Of a DNA stretch of 64,000 nucleotides, positions 21,710 to 32,038 are shown piece by piece. Positions within the stretch are counted from its first letter, which is position 1; every line of letters starts with the position of its first letter. The position numbers and the translations under genes were made by a program. Source of the stretch: Ruminiclostridium herbifermentans (GTDB taxonomy: Bacteria > Bacillota > Clostridia > Acetivibrionales > DSM-1351); the NCBI RefSeq assembly GCF_005473905.2, contig NZ_CP061336.1, positions 852,501 through 916,500 on the forward strand, given 5' to 3'. The notes under the pieces were generated by a model. It was not told the origin of the DNA, did no database searches, and saw only the letters and a list, made by a program, of their open reading frames with translations.

Positions 21710-22529
21710 ATATGTTATTTGCCTCCAAGGTTTTATTTAAAATTACTCTGAGCATAATGATATTACTCAAACTTGCACATATAAAATCTGATTGTGTGGT
21801 AGAATCATCAATGGTTTGTTGACAAGTTAACTCGATAGTATAGTATGTGCTTGCATGGTGCACTTTCGAGTCTCATATTTCTTGAAATTATTTGATATAT
21901 CATCTGACCTTGCTACCATATCTTAAATAGTAGGCTTTAAACAGGATATTCGTTAATCTTCAGCCTATTAAACTAGGTTAGTATATGAGTGTTCAAACTT
22001 ATCAATGGTTTGTTGACAAAATAATTGCTAGAATTAGTAATGATTCAACTTAGTAGTTTTTAACTGTGAAGTTTGAATTTCTTATTAGTTTAATATAATA
22101 ATATATAATTGATACTATATAATCAATATTAAATCAGTGTTTATTTGTAAATACTATTTCATATTTAAGTATAGAAAAATTATATTTAAAAGAACTATTT
22201 ATGTCATGCATCTTAACTCATTGCACATAGTTCGAAATTATAAAACTTAAATTATGCACAGTTTTGTGAAATAATTTTTCGATAATACAACATTATTATG
22301 GTATGATAGATTGACAGGCATTAAATTAGAATTGTAATATTATACTGATAATATTCATTCTATATTTAAAATATAGTAGTACAAGCGATATTACTGTAAA
22401 TAATAAATATAGAAGTTTCTATTAAGGACTTAAGCCTTAGATGGATTTCGTGCAAAATGCATGTTTGATATTAATGCTACCTGTTATTAAAAGGGGTTAA
22501 GTAAATATTTTTTAGGAGTAACAATAAGT
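21710..22529. other. 820-bp AT-rich spacer carrying dispersed repeats
   Basis: No credible gene. It holds two copies of the 15-mer ATCAATGGTTTGTTG at 21807 and 22001. The second begins a 78-bp element that ends with TTAACTGTGAAGTTTGA (to 22076), seen again at 56584-56701. The last 200 bp upstream of ecfA2 is very AT-rich and presumably carries its promoter, which I cannot place firmly. Confidence 0.6.
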
Positions 22530-23375
22530 ATGTCAATTAAAATAGAAAATTTGTATTATACTTATATGGATGGAGGGCCTTTTGAGAAAACTGCTCTGCA
22601 AGATATAAATATTGAGATAAATGATGGAGAGTTCGTAGGAATTATAGGCCATACAGGTTCTGGAAAGTCTACATTGATTCAGCATTTAAATGGTATTTTG
22701 AAGCCAACTAAGGGATATGTAATTATCAATAATATAAACACGCAGCAAAAAAATTTGAAAGAATTAAGAAGCCAGGTTGGGATTGTGTTTCAGTATCCTG
22801 AGCATCAGCTTTTTGAGGAAACTGTAAAGAAAGACATTGCATTTGGATTAATTAAGCAGGGCTTAAGCCAAGAGGAAATAGATAAGAGAGTTATTCAATC
22901 CTTGGAATCAGTTGGACTTAATGAATCTATTCTTGATAAATCTCCATTTGAGTTATCTGGTGGTCAGAAGAGAAGAGTAGCGATTGCCGGAGTCATTGCA
23001 ATGATGCCTAAAATATTGGTTTTAGATGAGCCTACAGCAGGCTTAGACCCAATAGGAAGAGATGAGATATTTGGATATATTAAAAAGCTGCATAAGGATT
23101 TCAATATGACAATCATTCTCGTTTCTCACAGCATGGAAGATGTAGCAAGACTAACAGATAGAGTAATTGTTATGAATCAAGGCTCTGTATTTATGGACAA
23201 ACCATCGAGGGAGGTATATGCTGAGCCTGAAGCTTTAGAGAAAATAGGGTTATCAGCTCCTCAAATTACTTATTTAATGAAAAGACTTAAAAAATCATTT
23301 CCAAATATTAATGAGAATGTTTTTACCGTTGAAGAAGCTTCTAAGGAATTAGCTAAGTATTTGATTAGAAAATAG
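22530..23375 (+). CDS. ecfA2: ECF transporter ATPase subunit A' (EcfA2)
   Basis: 281 residues, partner of EcfA1 and EcfT. Walker [10 protein letters not shown] near residue 39, signature ELSGGQKRR near 142, Walker [14 protein letters not shown]. Start ATG 22530 after a TTTTTAGGAGTAAC site. About 1.5 kb separates it from ecfA1, while ecfT follows after 157 bp. Confidence 0.93.
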   Translation: MSIKIENLYYTYMDGGPFEKTALQDINIEINDGEFVGIIGHTGSGKSTLIQHLNGILKPTKGYVIINNINTQQKNLKELRSQVGIVFQYPEHQLFEETVKKDIAFGLIKQGLSQEEIDKRVIQSLESVGLNESILDKSPFELSGGQKRRVAIAGVIAMMPKILVLDEPTAGLDPIGRDEIFGYIKKLHKDFNMTIILVSHSMEDVARLTDRVIVMNQGSVFMDKPSREVYAEPEALEKIGLSAPQITYLMKRLKKSFPNINENVFTVEEASKELAKYLIRK

Positions 23376-23532
23376 TAGCTACGCGTTTGTAAACTTCTAT
23401 TTCCAAGCATAAGCTATATCAATTAAGAAGGAAAGCAAAGAATAAACTATTACTAAAACTTTGCTTGTAACTTATGGACATAATGATTTTAGAAGGGAGA
23501 ACTATCAAAAGGCAGCGCTTTTTGGAGAAAGT

Positions 23533-24333
23533 ATGATTAGAGATATAACAATTGGACAGTATATACCAGGGGATTCGCTTTTACATAAGGCTGACCCTAG
23601 AACGAAAATTACACTTACGTTTATAATGATGATATTCATTTTTATGATAGAGACTTATTGGGGATATTTGTCCCTTGCCATTTTTACTGCAATAACTATC
23701 ATTGGGTCAAAGATACCTGTTAAATTTGTATTAAAGGGTGTAAAGCCTATTTTATTTATAGTTATTTTTGCAGCAATTATTAATACGTTTACAATAAGTG
23801 GCACTCCTATTTTTGAACTTGGCTTTCTTAAACCTACATATGAAGGTGTAAATGTTGCTATTAAGATGGCTATTAGGCTATTTTTGCTAATAATCATTGC
23901 CAGCTTATTAACCTATACAACTACGCCCATATCTCTTACAGATGGAATTGAAAAGCTTTTAGGGCCTCTTAAACGAATTAATGTGCCAGTTCATGAAATA
24001 TCTATGATGATGACGATAGCGTTAAGATTTATTCCTACACTTCTTGAGGAGACAGATAAAATAATCAAGGCGCAATCCTCTAGAGGTGCAGACTTTGATA
24101 ATGGCAATTTAATTGCACGAGCAAAAAGCTTTATTCCAGTATTAATTCCACTATTTATCAGTGCTTTCAGGAGAGCAGATGAACTGGCAACCGCAATGGA
24201 AGCAAGGTGTTATAGAGGCAGTGAAGGAAGAACGAGATTGAAGCAGCTTAATTTTACCGAGAATGATGCCATTGTAGCAGCAATTACCATTTCATTTATG
24301 GTGTGGGTGTTGGTTTTTCAATACATTTCTTAA
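23533..24333 (+). CDS. ecfT: ECF transporter transmembrane subunit EcfT
   Basis: 266 residues with about six membrane helices. EcfT couples the two ATPases to exchangeable substrate-binding subunits. The two coupling-helix motifs are visible as SSRGADF and EARCYRG. ATG 23533 (MIRDITIGQYIPGDS) is chosen because the product then begins like the family and TTGGAG lies just upstream; the longer frame from 23461 adds an unrelated polar stretch. Confidence 0.92.
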   Translation: MIRDITIGQYIPGDSLLHKADPRTKITLTFIMMIFIFMIETYWGYLSLAIFTAITIIGSKIPVKFVLKGVKPILFIVIFAAIINTFTISGTPIFELGFLKPTYEGVNVAIKMAIRLFLLIIIASLLTYTTTPISLTDGIEKLLGPLKRINVPVHEISMMMTIALRFIPTLLEETDKIIKAQSSRGADFDNGNLIARAKSFIPVLIPLFISAFRRADELATAMEARCYRGSEGRTRLKQLNFTENDAIVAAITISFMVWVLVFQYIS

Positions 24334-24337
24334 TAAG

Positions 24338-24411
24338 AGCAGGTTATAAGACTTAGAATAAGCAGTGGACAATAGGTAGTAAGCGATATAAGTTCTAAAT
24401 ATAAGCCTGCT
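24338..24411 (+). terminator. Long imperfect stem-loop after ecfT
   Basis: Nested pairings AGCAGG/CCTGCT, TTATA/TATAA and TTAGAA/TTCTAA form an imperfect long stem around a loop of about 34 nt, 5 bp after the ecfT stop. No strong T-run follows. The rest of the 385-bp spacer up to truA is AT-rich, with TTGTTA near 24590 and TATAAT near 24612 as a possible truA promoter. Confidence 0.45.
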
Positions 24412-24718
24412 TATCGTAAACAGCATAATTAGATGGGTAGTAACTAATTAAATAAACTTAATTTACTAATTTGTTTACTAATTTATTTTGAACTGAGTTT
24501 TTAGGTAAATAACTTATTTCTTATACAGGTACGAGTGTACCACTTTACTAAAATTATATTTTTTTTCTGAAATAAAAGAATTAGGACAACTTGTTAAACT
24601 TACAATGCATAATATAATAGTGTAAATACGATATGTTTTTATAATTTTTTTGAAAATTATATTAATCGAAATGTAGATTAGTTATAATTAATTTTTAATA
24701 AATATTCATAGGTGGAAA

Positions 24719-25456
24719 ATGAGAAAAATAAAGTTAAAAATTGAGTATGACGGTACGAACTATCATGGATGGCAGATACAGAAAAATGTAATTACCGTAC
24801 AGGAAACTATTGAAAAGGCCATTTCAAAGCTATTGGGAAATCAAGTGGGGATTATTGGTTGCAGCAGAACGGATGTTGGAGTACATGCATATGGTCAAAT
24901 TGCCCACTTTGTTACAGATTCAAAAATTCCAGGAGATAAGTTTTCTTATGCAATAAATAATCTGCTACCAAGTGATATCGTTATTAAGCAATCTGAAGAG
25001 GTTTCAGAAGATTTTCATTCAAGATATTCTGCTAAAGGTAAAAGATACAGATATTTAGTATATAATGATGCACATGCTTCTGCAATTATGAAAAACAGAT
25101 CATATCATGTAAGACCAAAGCTTGATATTGAAAAAATGAAAAGAGCGGCTAAGTACTTTATTGGAGAACATGATTTTGCTGCTTTTCAGTCAACAGGTGG
25201 ACAGGTTTTAAGCACTGTGAGAGAAATATTCAGTTTGGAGATTGAAAAAAAGGAAGACAATATAATCAGCATAGAAGTTACAGGCAATGGTTTTTTGTAC
25301 AATATGGTAAGGATAATTGCAGGAACCTTAGTATATGTAGGAATGGGAAGGATAGACGCAGATGAAATACCATTGATAATTGATAGCTTAGATAGAACCA
25401 GAGCCGGTAAAACCGCACCTGCTGAGGGGCTATATTTGATGGAGATATTTTATTAA
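24719..25456 (+). CDS. truA: tRNA pseudouridine synthase A
   Basis: 245 residues. Converts U38-U40 of the tRNA anticodon arm to pseudouridine. The catalytic Asp is in CSRTDVGVHAYGQ near residue 53. ATG 24719 follows a TAGGTGG site. The position after ecfT is conserved in Firmicutes, but here it is 385 bp away and may be transcribed separately. Confidence 0.95.
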   Translation: MRKIKLKIEYDGTNYHGWQIQKNVITVQETIEKAISKLLGNQVGIIGCSRTDVGVHAYGQIAHFVTDSKIPGDKFSYAINNLLPSDIVIKQSEEVSEDFHSRYSAKGKRYRYLVYNDAHASAIMKNRSYHVRPKLDIEKMKRAAKYFIGEHDFAAFQSTGGQVLSTVREIFSLEIEKKEDNIISIEVTGNGFLYNMVRIIAGTLVYVGMGRIDADEIPLIIDSLDRTRAGKTAPAEGLYLMEIFY

Positions 25457-26127
25457 TTCTGTGTTTGTACATAGAGTATTTTAAAAAGTACTACCGTATA
25501 ATATATATCTATAGATCGATCACGAAAATGACGCTGAAAAAAACACTTTTCGCAGCTTCAATTGCTACTGGTTCATTACTTAATTGCATAATTGCTCCAT
25601 TGATAATATTTGGTTATCAGATTTAGTTGCTGCTATTTCAATTTTATGGGGTGAAGAACAAGCACTTTCGCCGACAATATTACCAAGGCATCTTGTCTTG
25701 GGTCAATATTCACAGCTAATGACTTCGGCTATGTCGGCTACAAATTGTTCTTCACTTATTATTTCTAGCATCAATTTCTAACCGAACTTCGCAATTAGAT
25801 ATATATTGCTGCTTAGTACTATTTCTTGAAATAAAATATCCATATACAGATAATGCTGTTTTGAAGTGCCTATTTTGCAAAAATACTTAGAGGTTGCTGA
25901 CCAACTTTAATCATAGATGAATACTGATTTAATAACATTTAATATACTTATTTCATGTTTCAACTATTTCTAAAAGTCTTCCACACCTATATATTTCAGC
26001 CGTTTAAGGGGTTTTTAGAATTTAAATAAAAAAGTGAAATGAAAAATGATTATACAAGAGAATGAGAGATATATTGAGATAAATAGAGAGAGAATGAGAG
26101 GTAAATTAAATTATCTGCAATTTATAC
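25457..26127. other. 670-bp spacer between truA and the rplM promoter
   Basis: No firmly supported gene. On the minus strand a 64-codon frame (25771-25580) begins MLEIISEEQFVADIAEV, meets one in-frame TGA at 25703-25705 and then continues to TAA with good-looking amino-acid composition (PHKIEIAATKSDNQ). It lacks a convincing ribosome binding site and could be a relic. Otherwise AT-rich, with the string TTTCTAACCGAACTTCGCAA near 25776. Confidence 0.4.
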
Positions 26128-26156
26128 TTGACAGGGTGATTTGTCTATATTAAAAT
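26128..26156 (+). promoter_or_regulatory. Promoter of rplM-rpsI
   Basis: Perfect -35 TTGACA (26128-26133), 17-bp spacer, -10 TAAAAT (26151-26156). The leader of about 85 nt to rplM contains GTTAC and GTTAA segments that can partly pair. In other Firmicutes rplM has an autoregulatory L13 leader; I cannot confirm that fold here. Confidence 0.85.
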
Positions 26157-26248
26157 ATGTAAGTGTCCTAAACGGTTACTTTTATAAATATGGAAATTAA
26201 CTGTTAACATAAAAAGGTTATAGATTTTAGAGGAGGTTGTATTAAAGA

Positions 26249-26683
26249 ATGAAGACTTTCATGGCAAAGGCTGAACAAGTTGAAAGAAAATGGTACATTG
26301 TTGATGCAGAAGGTAAGCCACTTGGAAGATTAGCAAGTCAAATTGCTAGTATTTTAAGAGGTAAAAATAAGCCAATTTATACACCACATTGTGATACTGG
26401 TGATCATGTAATTGTACTAAACGCAGCAAAAGTAGTTTTAACTGGTAAGAAGCTTGAACAAAAAACTCACAAAACTCACTCTCAGCATCCAGGTGGATTC
26501 AAGGAGATCAAGTACAGACATTTGTTAGAAAAGTATCCTGAGAGAGCTATTGAATTAGCTGTAAAAGGAATGCTTCCAAAGAATAGTCTTGGCAGACAAA
26601 TGTTTAGAAAACTTAAGGTATATGCTGGTTCAGAGCATGTTAACCAAGCACAGAAACCTGAAGTACTTGATTTAGATATTTAA
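26249..26683 (+). CDS. rplM: 50S ribosomal protein L13
   Basis: 144 residues, normal. L13 is an early 50S assembly protein. The segments [16 protein letters not shown] and [20 protein letters not shown] are family hallmarks. ATG with AGAGGAGGTTG upstream. Forms a two-gene operon with rpsI, 17 bp downstream. Confidence 0.97.
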   Translation: MKTFMAKAEQVERKWYIVDAEGKPLGRLASQIASILRGKNKPIYTPHCDTGDHVIVLNAAKVVLTGKKLEQKTHKTHSQHPGGFKEIKYRHLLEKYPERAIELAVKGMLPKNSLGRQMFRKLKVYAGSEHVNQAQKPEVLDLDI

Positions 26684-26700
26684 GGGAGGGAGAATTTAAA

Positions 26701-27093
26701 ATGGCAAAGGTATATTACTACGGTACAGGACGTAGAAAGAAATCAATAGCGAGAGTTAGACTTGTTCCTGGTGAGGGCAAGATATTAATAAATGACAGAA
26801 CTTTAGATGATTATTTCGGATTAGAAACAATGAAAGTTATAGTTAAGCAGCCATTAACTCTTACTGATACACTTTCTAAGTTTGATGTTATATGCACAGT
26901 AGTTGGTGGTGGTTTCACAGGTCAAGCTGGTGCAATTAGACATGGTATCTCAAGAGCACTTTTAAAGGCTGATGAAGAACTCAGACCAGCTCTCAAAAAA
27001 GCAGGCTTCTTAACAAGAGACCCAAGAATGAAGGAAAGAAAGAAATACGGTCTCAAGAAAGCAAGAAAAGCATCACAGTTCTCAAAGAGATAA
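26701..27093 (+). CDS. rpsI: 30S ribosomal protein S9
   Basis: 130 residues. S9's C-terminal tail reaches the P-site tRNA; the conserved [12 protein letters not shown] end is present. It starts [19 protein letters not shown]. Preceded by AAGGGAGGGAG and followed after 26 bp by a strong terminator. Confidence 0.97.
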   Translation: MAKVYYYGTGRRKKSIARVRLVPGEGKILINDRTLDDYFGLETMKVIVKQPLTLTDTLSKFDVICTVVGGGFTGQAGAIRHGISRALLKADEELRPALKKAGFLTRDPRMKERKKYGLKKARKASQFSKR

Positions 27094-27119
27094 TATTCTT
27101 CAAAAGAAGAATTCAAAGA

Positions 27120-27152
27120 CCTCAGAAATCATATGGTTTCTGGGGTTTTTAT
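27120..27152 (+). terminator. Terminator of rplM-rpsI
   Basis: CCTCAGAAA pairs with TTTCTGGGG (one wobble) and is followed by a T-rich tail TTTTTATTT. A smaller CTTC/GAAG stem lies just before it. The remaining about 320 bp to the next gene is AT-rich. Confidence 0.88.
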
Positions 27153-27470
27153 TTGCCTTAGAAACCTTTATTCTACCCCAACATATAATGAGGGCGAATA
27201 TACTTATATTACAATTCTTAAAAAACTCATTATTATTTTAACATACCCAATCTAAAGCATTAAATTTCCACCCATACTTTAGCATCCAAGCTAATTTCAG
27301 CATAAAATTGGAATACTCTCACCATATTTATGTAAAAGAATAATGATTCATGTCAAAAAAATTATTGTTTATGAAATGAAAGTTTTGTCGATAAAAATTA
27401 TGATAGACTTAATTTGGGTAATAGACTTTCTACGCCTTAAACAACAATGCTTGAATAGGAGGAACAATAT
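27153..27470 (+). promoter_or_regulatory. Upstream region of the WG-repeat gene
   Basis: About 320 bp without a gene. TTTTGTCGATAAAA near 27383 resembles a Spo0A box (consensus close to TTTGTCGAA), which would fit stationary-phase or sporulation control; this is a weak single-site match. The ribosome binding site AGGAGGA is at about 27457. Confidence 0.3.
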
Positions 27471-30272
27471 ATGATGAAACGACTTATGAGTATTATGCTA
27501 ATTCTGTGTATGGTAATGACCCTGCTGCCTTATTCGGCAATAGCGGCAGACAGTAATACATCAACTGCTGAGTCCACTAATACAGCTGAGAATCAAAACT
27601 ACTATGACAGTGATGTCACATGGCTTGGCACCACATCCGACTATCAAAAGACCCTCAATGTTTTCTTTGATTCAGGATTGCGTAAGGTAGAGTTGAACAA
27701 CAAATACGGACTAGTTGACAAGAACGGAGTCTTCGTTGTTCAACCAATCTATGATAGTATAGAGGCGTATTACTTACACAAAGAACGTAGCGAAACAAAA
27801 TCAACCAACCAAAATAAGAAAAATGAAACCATTTTCGTTGACGGGTATGTTCAGGCAACTCGAAATGGAAAAATGGGATTGCTTGACAGTAAAGGCAAAG
27901 AAGTCATTCCATGTAATTATGATGCGGTAGGACTGCCATCGGAGGGCATATGCCGTATATCTAAAAAAACAAACGGAAAGACATACATAGGCTATTGGAA
28001 CCTGGCATTAGGAAAGGAAATTGTTGCACCAAATAAGTATGTTCTTCCTAAAGGGTATGAAGATTTAGGAGATGCTGAAGGAGGCACTATATATGGATTC
28101 ATTATGCCTGATATTGGTGAAAACAGGATTGCTGTAGTATTTGATTTCTATGGGGGATATGCTTTAGTACCAACAGCAAAAGTGGTTAATGTTACTGAAG
28201 AGTGTACAAACAACAGAGATTCTCGTGAAAGAACATTAGTATATGCTCAAATTATTGATAAAAACGGTAAAGAAGTACTAAAAGGCGGACCATACCCTTT
28301 TAATATAAATCCAGCTTCTATTAGAGACTACCCACAAACAGGAGCCTATATGGTTTATGACCAACTCTCCACAAAAAGAATTCGTATGAAAATGGATACT
28401 GGTGGAGAGGTAATATTTAAATCCCACCTTGAGTCGGGTATTGTGGGACCGAAAGGCATTATTGTAACCGCCCAATATCACGGAGGCATTTGGGGTAACT
28501 CTGCAGTAGGATGGTACGCTCCTGGTGCCCAAATGAAGGTAATCCCTGAACTGTCATTGGCTCTAACATATAAATGTGGATACGAAGGTATCAAAGAATC
28601 TGCCGCTCGATTTGGAGTTATTGATTTCAGCAACAAAATTATTATCCCTTTTGGAAGTACTGAGCATTTAGACTATGATTCTGATAGCAAGGTGTTTGTT
28701 ACAGAAATGGGCAAAGCTATATTAAAACCCAATGGAACCAAGATATCTGGAACAGAAAAGCGCTCAAACTATCTTATTGTGAATGGGTATACTATACTTG
28801 GAGAAAAAGGAGATGATACTGGTAAGCTTGTATTTTCTCCTAAGAAGCTATTGTCATTAAAGACTGGTAAAACCTATTCTATAGAAAGTATAAAGGGTTC
28901 AGTCTGTACTACGGTAAGTGTTAGTGATACTCTGTGGGTGAAAAAGAACAACAAGTGGGGGCTTATCAATGTAAATGGAAAAACAATTCTTCCATTTGAG
29001 TATGAGGATATTGATACCTACTCTTGGGAAGAAAAAACAAAACCCTATGCACTTGTAAAGAAAAGTGGGAAATGGGGTATGGTTGACGCAACTGGTAAAG
29101 TAATTTTAGCGTGTAATTATAAATCTATTTCATGGGGTGAGGATGGCTATTACAATATTCAGGATTATGCCACTGGGAAGTATGGCATATTTAACTTCAA
29201 CACCTCCAAAATTACAACTCCCTGCAGTTTACCAGGAGCCATTAACAACAAGGAATTTTTAGAAGATGGGTGGGGAGGTATTGGTGGTACAGTTTCAATT
29301 AATGTAGGAAATAGCTTGAACGCTCTATTTGACATGGATACTGGAAAACAAGTCACTTCCACATATTTAGTTATGAAAACATCAAGCCGAGGATTGTTTT
29401 ATAACACCTATAATGATATATTTGGACCAGATGGACGAATTGTATTTAATAGAGCAGAAGATACAATAAATTACACACTAGTGGTGAAGGATGGGAAGGT
29501 TGGTTCCATTAACGTATCAAGACTAAAAATAGGTGGAAAACTACCTACTTCAACTTATGAGAAACCTAAGCCTGAGCCCATAAATCCTAGATGCTACTTA
29601 GTTGCGTATCCAGAAAATAGAATGTATTTAATAGGCGATGGCTTTGATGTAAAGGGTCTTATTGTACATTATCAAGATGAAAATGGAGTTCGCAGTATTG
29701 TTGACAATTCAAAGCTTAAATTTATCACGTCACGTACGGTGGAATTAACACAGGGCAGAGCGTTTACAACTGGTGGAATAAAGACAGTCGAAGTTCAGTA
29801 TGACGGTAAAAAAGTTGATACATTTGACATTAATGTTTTACCAAAAGAAGCTGGTGACATTTTGAAGACTGGCGAATATTATATACAAATCTTAGGTAAG
29901 TACATTTATCCGGTAAATGCGAATGGTACTTTGTGGTTGGAACTTTCGGACAAAAAACCTGAAAAGCCGTTTAGTGTAAAACTGGTAAATTACATTGAAG
30001 ACCGTGGACCTGCGTACACAATTCATTATGACGGAAGAGCTATAGGGCAACCATCATCAAAGAACGGGGCTCAGTTGCAATCAGCTGCTCTTTCACATAC
30101 GTGGAGAATCAATAAGTATACTTCCTTCTGTACAATTAGAGATTATGGCAATCAAAAATTGCTTGTTAATGCAAGCGGTGAAAAGAATGCTAATGGTACG
30201 AAGGTTATAGTTTGGTCTCATACTGGGTCAGCACCCGAACACGGAAAGGTAAAATTTATTCCAGCAAAGTAG
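27471..30272 (+). CDS. Secreted WG-repeat protein with C-terminal trefoil-like domain
   Basis: 933 residues. A signal peptide (residues 1-25, hydrophobic core then AIAADS) directs export. From about residue 55 to 690 there are irregular WG repeats, e.g. YGLVDKNGVFVV, MGLLDSKGKEVI, WGLINVNGKTILPFEY and WGMVDATGKVIL. Residues about 705-795 look like a bacterial Ig-like domain, and the last about 135 resemble a ricin-like beta-trefoil (YYIQILGKYIY, TWRINKYTS). A surface or carbohydrate-binding role is inferred. GC content looks slightly higher than its neighbours. Confidence 0.75.
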   Translation: MMKRLMSIMLILCMVMTLLPYSAIAADSNTSTAESTNTAENQNYYDSDVTWLGTTSDYQKTLNVFFDSGLRKVELNNKYGLVDKNGVFVVQPIYDSIEAYYLHKERSETKSTNQNKKNETIFVDGYVQATRNGKMGLLDSKGKEVIPCNYDAVGLPSEGICRISKKTNGKTYIGYWNLALGKEIVAPNKYVLPKGYEDLGDAEGGTIYGFIMPDIGENRIAVVFDFYGGYALVPTAKVVNVTEECTNNRDSRERTLVYAQIIDKNGKEVLKGGPYPFNINPASIRDYPQTGAYMVYDQLSTKRIRMKMDTGGEVIFKSHLESGIVGPKGIIVTAQYHGGIWGNSAVGWYAPGAQMKVIPELSLALTYKCGYEGIKESAARFGVIDFSNKIIIPFGSTEHLDYDSDSKVFVTEMGKAILKPNGTKISGTEKRSNYLIVNGYTILGEKGDDTGKLVFSPKKLLSLKTGKTYSIESIKGSVCTTVSVSDTLWVKKNNKWGLINVNGKTILPFEYEDIDTYSWEEKTKPYALVKKSGKWGMVDATGKVILACNYKSISWGEDGYYNIQDYATGKYGIFNFNTSKITTPCSLPGAINNKEFLEDGWGGIGGTVSINVGNSLNALFDMDTGKQVTSTYLVMKTSSRGLFYNTYNDIFGPDGRIVFNRAEDTINYTLVVKDGKVGSINVSRLKIGGKLPTSTYEKPKPEPINPRCYLVAYPENRMYLIGDGFDVKGLIVHYQDENGVRSIVDNSKLKFITSRTVELTQGRAFTTGGIKTVEVQYDGKKVDTFDINVLPKEAGDILKTGEYYIQILGKYIYPVNANGTLWLELSDKKPEKPFSVKLVNYIEDRGPAYTIHYDGRAIGQPSSKNGAQLQSAALSHTWRINKYTSFCTIRDYGNQKLLVNASGEKNANGTKVIVWSHTGSAPEHGKVKFIPAK

Positions 30273-30378
30273 GGGAAGTTATTTTGAGTATAGTAAAATA
30301 AAATTTTTTTACAATGTTCTATGTTATAGTTAAGGCAAAATAGTAAACAGGTAATATTTACAGAGCCAATTGCTATGA

Positions 30379-31179
30379 TATGCTCCTCTCATAGTTGACA
30401 GTTTTTGTCTGATACAAGGTAAGCATATCTTTGAAATTGGAGATAAGGCTGAGGGATATGTTAAACAAAGAATCAATGAACGTCTTTACGAGGTTTTGGC
30501 CGCATTTATGACAATGTCAATTCGCGTAAAGTTAGGATATGGTTCTGAAAGAGGAAATATGGGACTTAGCCATAAAATATTAAGTGATCTTAGTAAGGGA
30601 ATAATTTCTATTGAAGATGAACGAGAATTAGAGAGCGCAGAAAGAATGGTAAATGAGTTTTTTACTCTAGCATATTCTGATATAAAAGAAGCTTACTATA
30701 AAAGAGAGGCTATTGATGGAAATATAAGATATAGTTCGTTTTTTAAAAAATTGATATATGGAAAAGTAGTTGATGTTGATTTTGAATTGGAATCTACAGG
30801 AACGCAATACCTGCTACAAATAATTCCTTTTTTATTTATGAGTGTTGAAGGAGAAACGGTTATTATTGATGAATTAGATACAGGTATTCACGACTTGCTA
30901 ATCAATAATATTTTATGCAATATTACTGATTCAATTAAAGGACAATTAATAATTACAACACACAATACTATGCTTTTAGAATCGGATATAAATGCGGAAT
31001 GTATTTATACATTTGTTGTAGATAAGGATGCCAATAAAGAATTAATACCAATTACAAGTTTTGAAGATAGAACACATCCAAATTTGAACTATCGTAACAG
31101 ATATTTAAAAGGTATGTATGGAGGAATTCCAATTGCTAGAGATCTTGATTTTGATGAGCTATTAGAAATGATGGAATAG
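30379..31179 (+). pseudogene. Truncated AAA/ABC-type ATPase, N-terminus and Walker A missing
   Basis: The open frame runs from just after a TGA at 30376 to the stop at 31179. It encodes the C-terminal half of an AAA_15/AAA_21 (OLD-like) ATPase: a signature-like ESTGTQYLLQIIP, Walker B TVIIDELDTGIHD and the H-loop LIITTHNT. No P-loop or N-terminal half lies upstream, and the first usable starts have no convincing ribosome binding site. Together with the broken TOPRIM gene 13 bp downstream it looks like a decayed ATPase-nuclease defence pair. Confidence 0.75.
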
Positions 31180-31191
31180 GGGGAACGAATT

Positions 31192-31783
31192 ATGAAACGT
31201 GAACCCTGCTATTTAAAAGCAATTGTTATTGTACATGGAAAGAGTGAGAAACAGATATGTGACTATATTAAGTCTAATTTAAGGTTAAAAATGGAGGTGA
31301 TAAGTGATAAAAGGGCGAAAAATCAATACAGATTACAAGTTTAATGAATATTTTGAATGATTCGAGATTTAAATCGCTTGATGCGTTATTAAAATATTTT
31401 GAGGATGTGGAGATTGTCTTTGAAAAAAAGAAAAGAAGATTGTCTCCAGATTTTAAGATTTTCACGATTATGGATACAGATGATTGTACAGAAAAAGAGA
31501 AAGAAGATTATATAAATAAGTCAATGTTTAAAGGACATTGGGCATATGACTACATAGTACCTATATATAATAATCCTGATTTAGAAAATGTATTGGTAAA
31601 AGCTAAAATTCCTTTTGAAAAAAAGGGGATGATCGTAAAAAAGAATATATTAAAATTTTTCCAACAAGTAGCAAATATACTATACGTGAATAAGCAGAGT
31701 TAAAAAGATTTTGTGAAAATTTAAGATTAGTTAAGGATACTAATATGGAAGAATTCATTGAATTTTGCTTATCGAAAGCATAA
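31192..31783 (+). pseudogene. Broken TOPRIM (RloB/OLD-partner-like) gene
   Basis: Three frames join into one protein. Frame 1 (31192-31344) starts MKREPCYLKAIVIVHGKSEK, with a TOPRIM-like Glu. A single-base shift near 31315 moves to frame 2 (DSRFKSLDALLKYF through IMDTDD, the TOPRIM DxD, to IPFEKKG). A second shift in an A/G run near 31617-31627 moves to frame 3 (EYIKIFPTSSKYTIRE), which has a TAA at 31691 and then continues ELKRFCENLRL to TAA at 31781. A good GGGGGA site precedes the start. Two frameshifts plus a nonsense codon make it non-functional. Confidence 0.8.
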
Positions 31784-32038
31784 AATGTATTAAGATAACT
31801 TTGATAATAAAATTGATTGTCCAATTTAAGGTACATAAAGGTAATAATGAATAAACGTTCAGAGTATTTTTGATTATAATTCAATTAGAGAAAGAGGCTA
31901 GTTGTTATTAAGATGGACAACCATAAAGATTGATTATTTTAATGGTAGTAATATTGCATAAGAGAATATTATTCACTATAGAAGTATATAGCCGTATATT
32001 TATATAGGTATAGATTATTTGGGAGGTTACAAGAATTT

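Noticed and set aside
25580-25771. Selenoprotein with in-frame TGA
   Set aside because: No selenocysteine-insertion hairpin recognised after the TGA, no ribosome binding site and no known selenoprotein family match.
30496-31179. Functional ATPase from the first TTG/ATG at about 30496-30508
   Set aside because: The protein would lack Walker A and its N-terminal half; no ribosome binding site precedes those starts.
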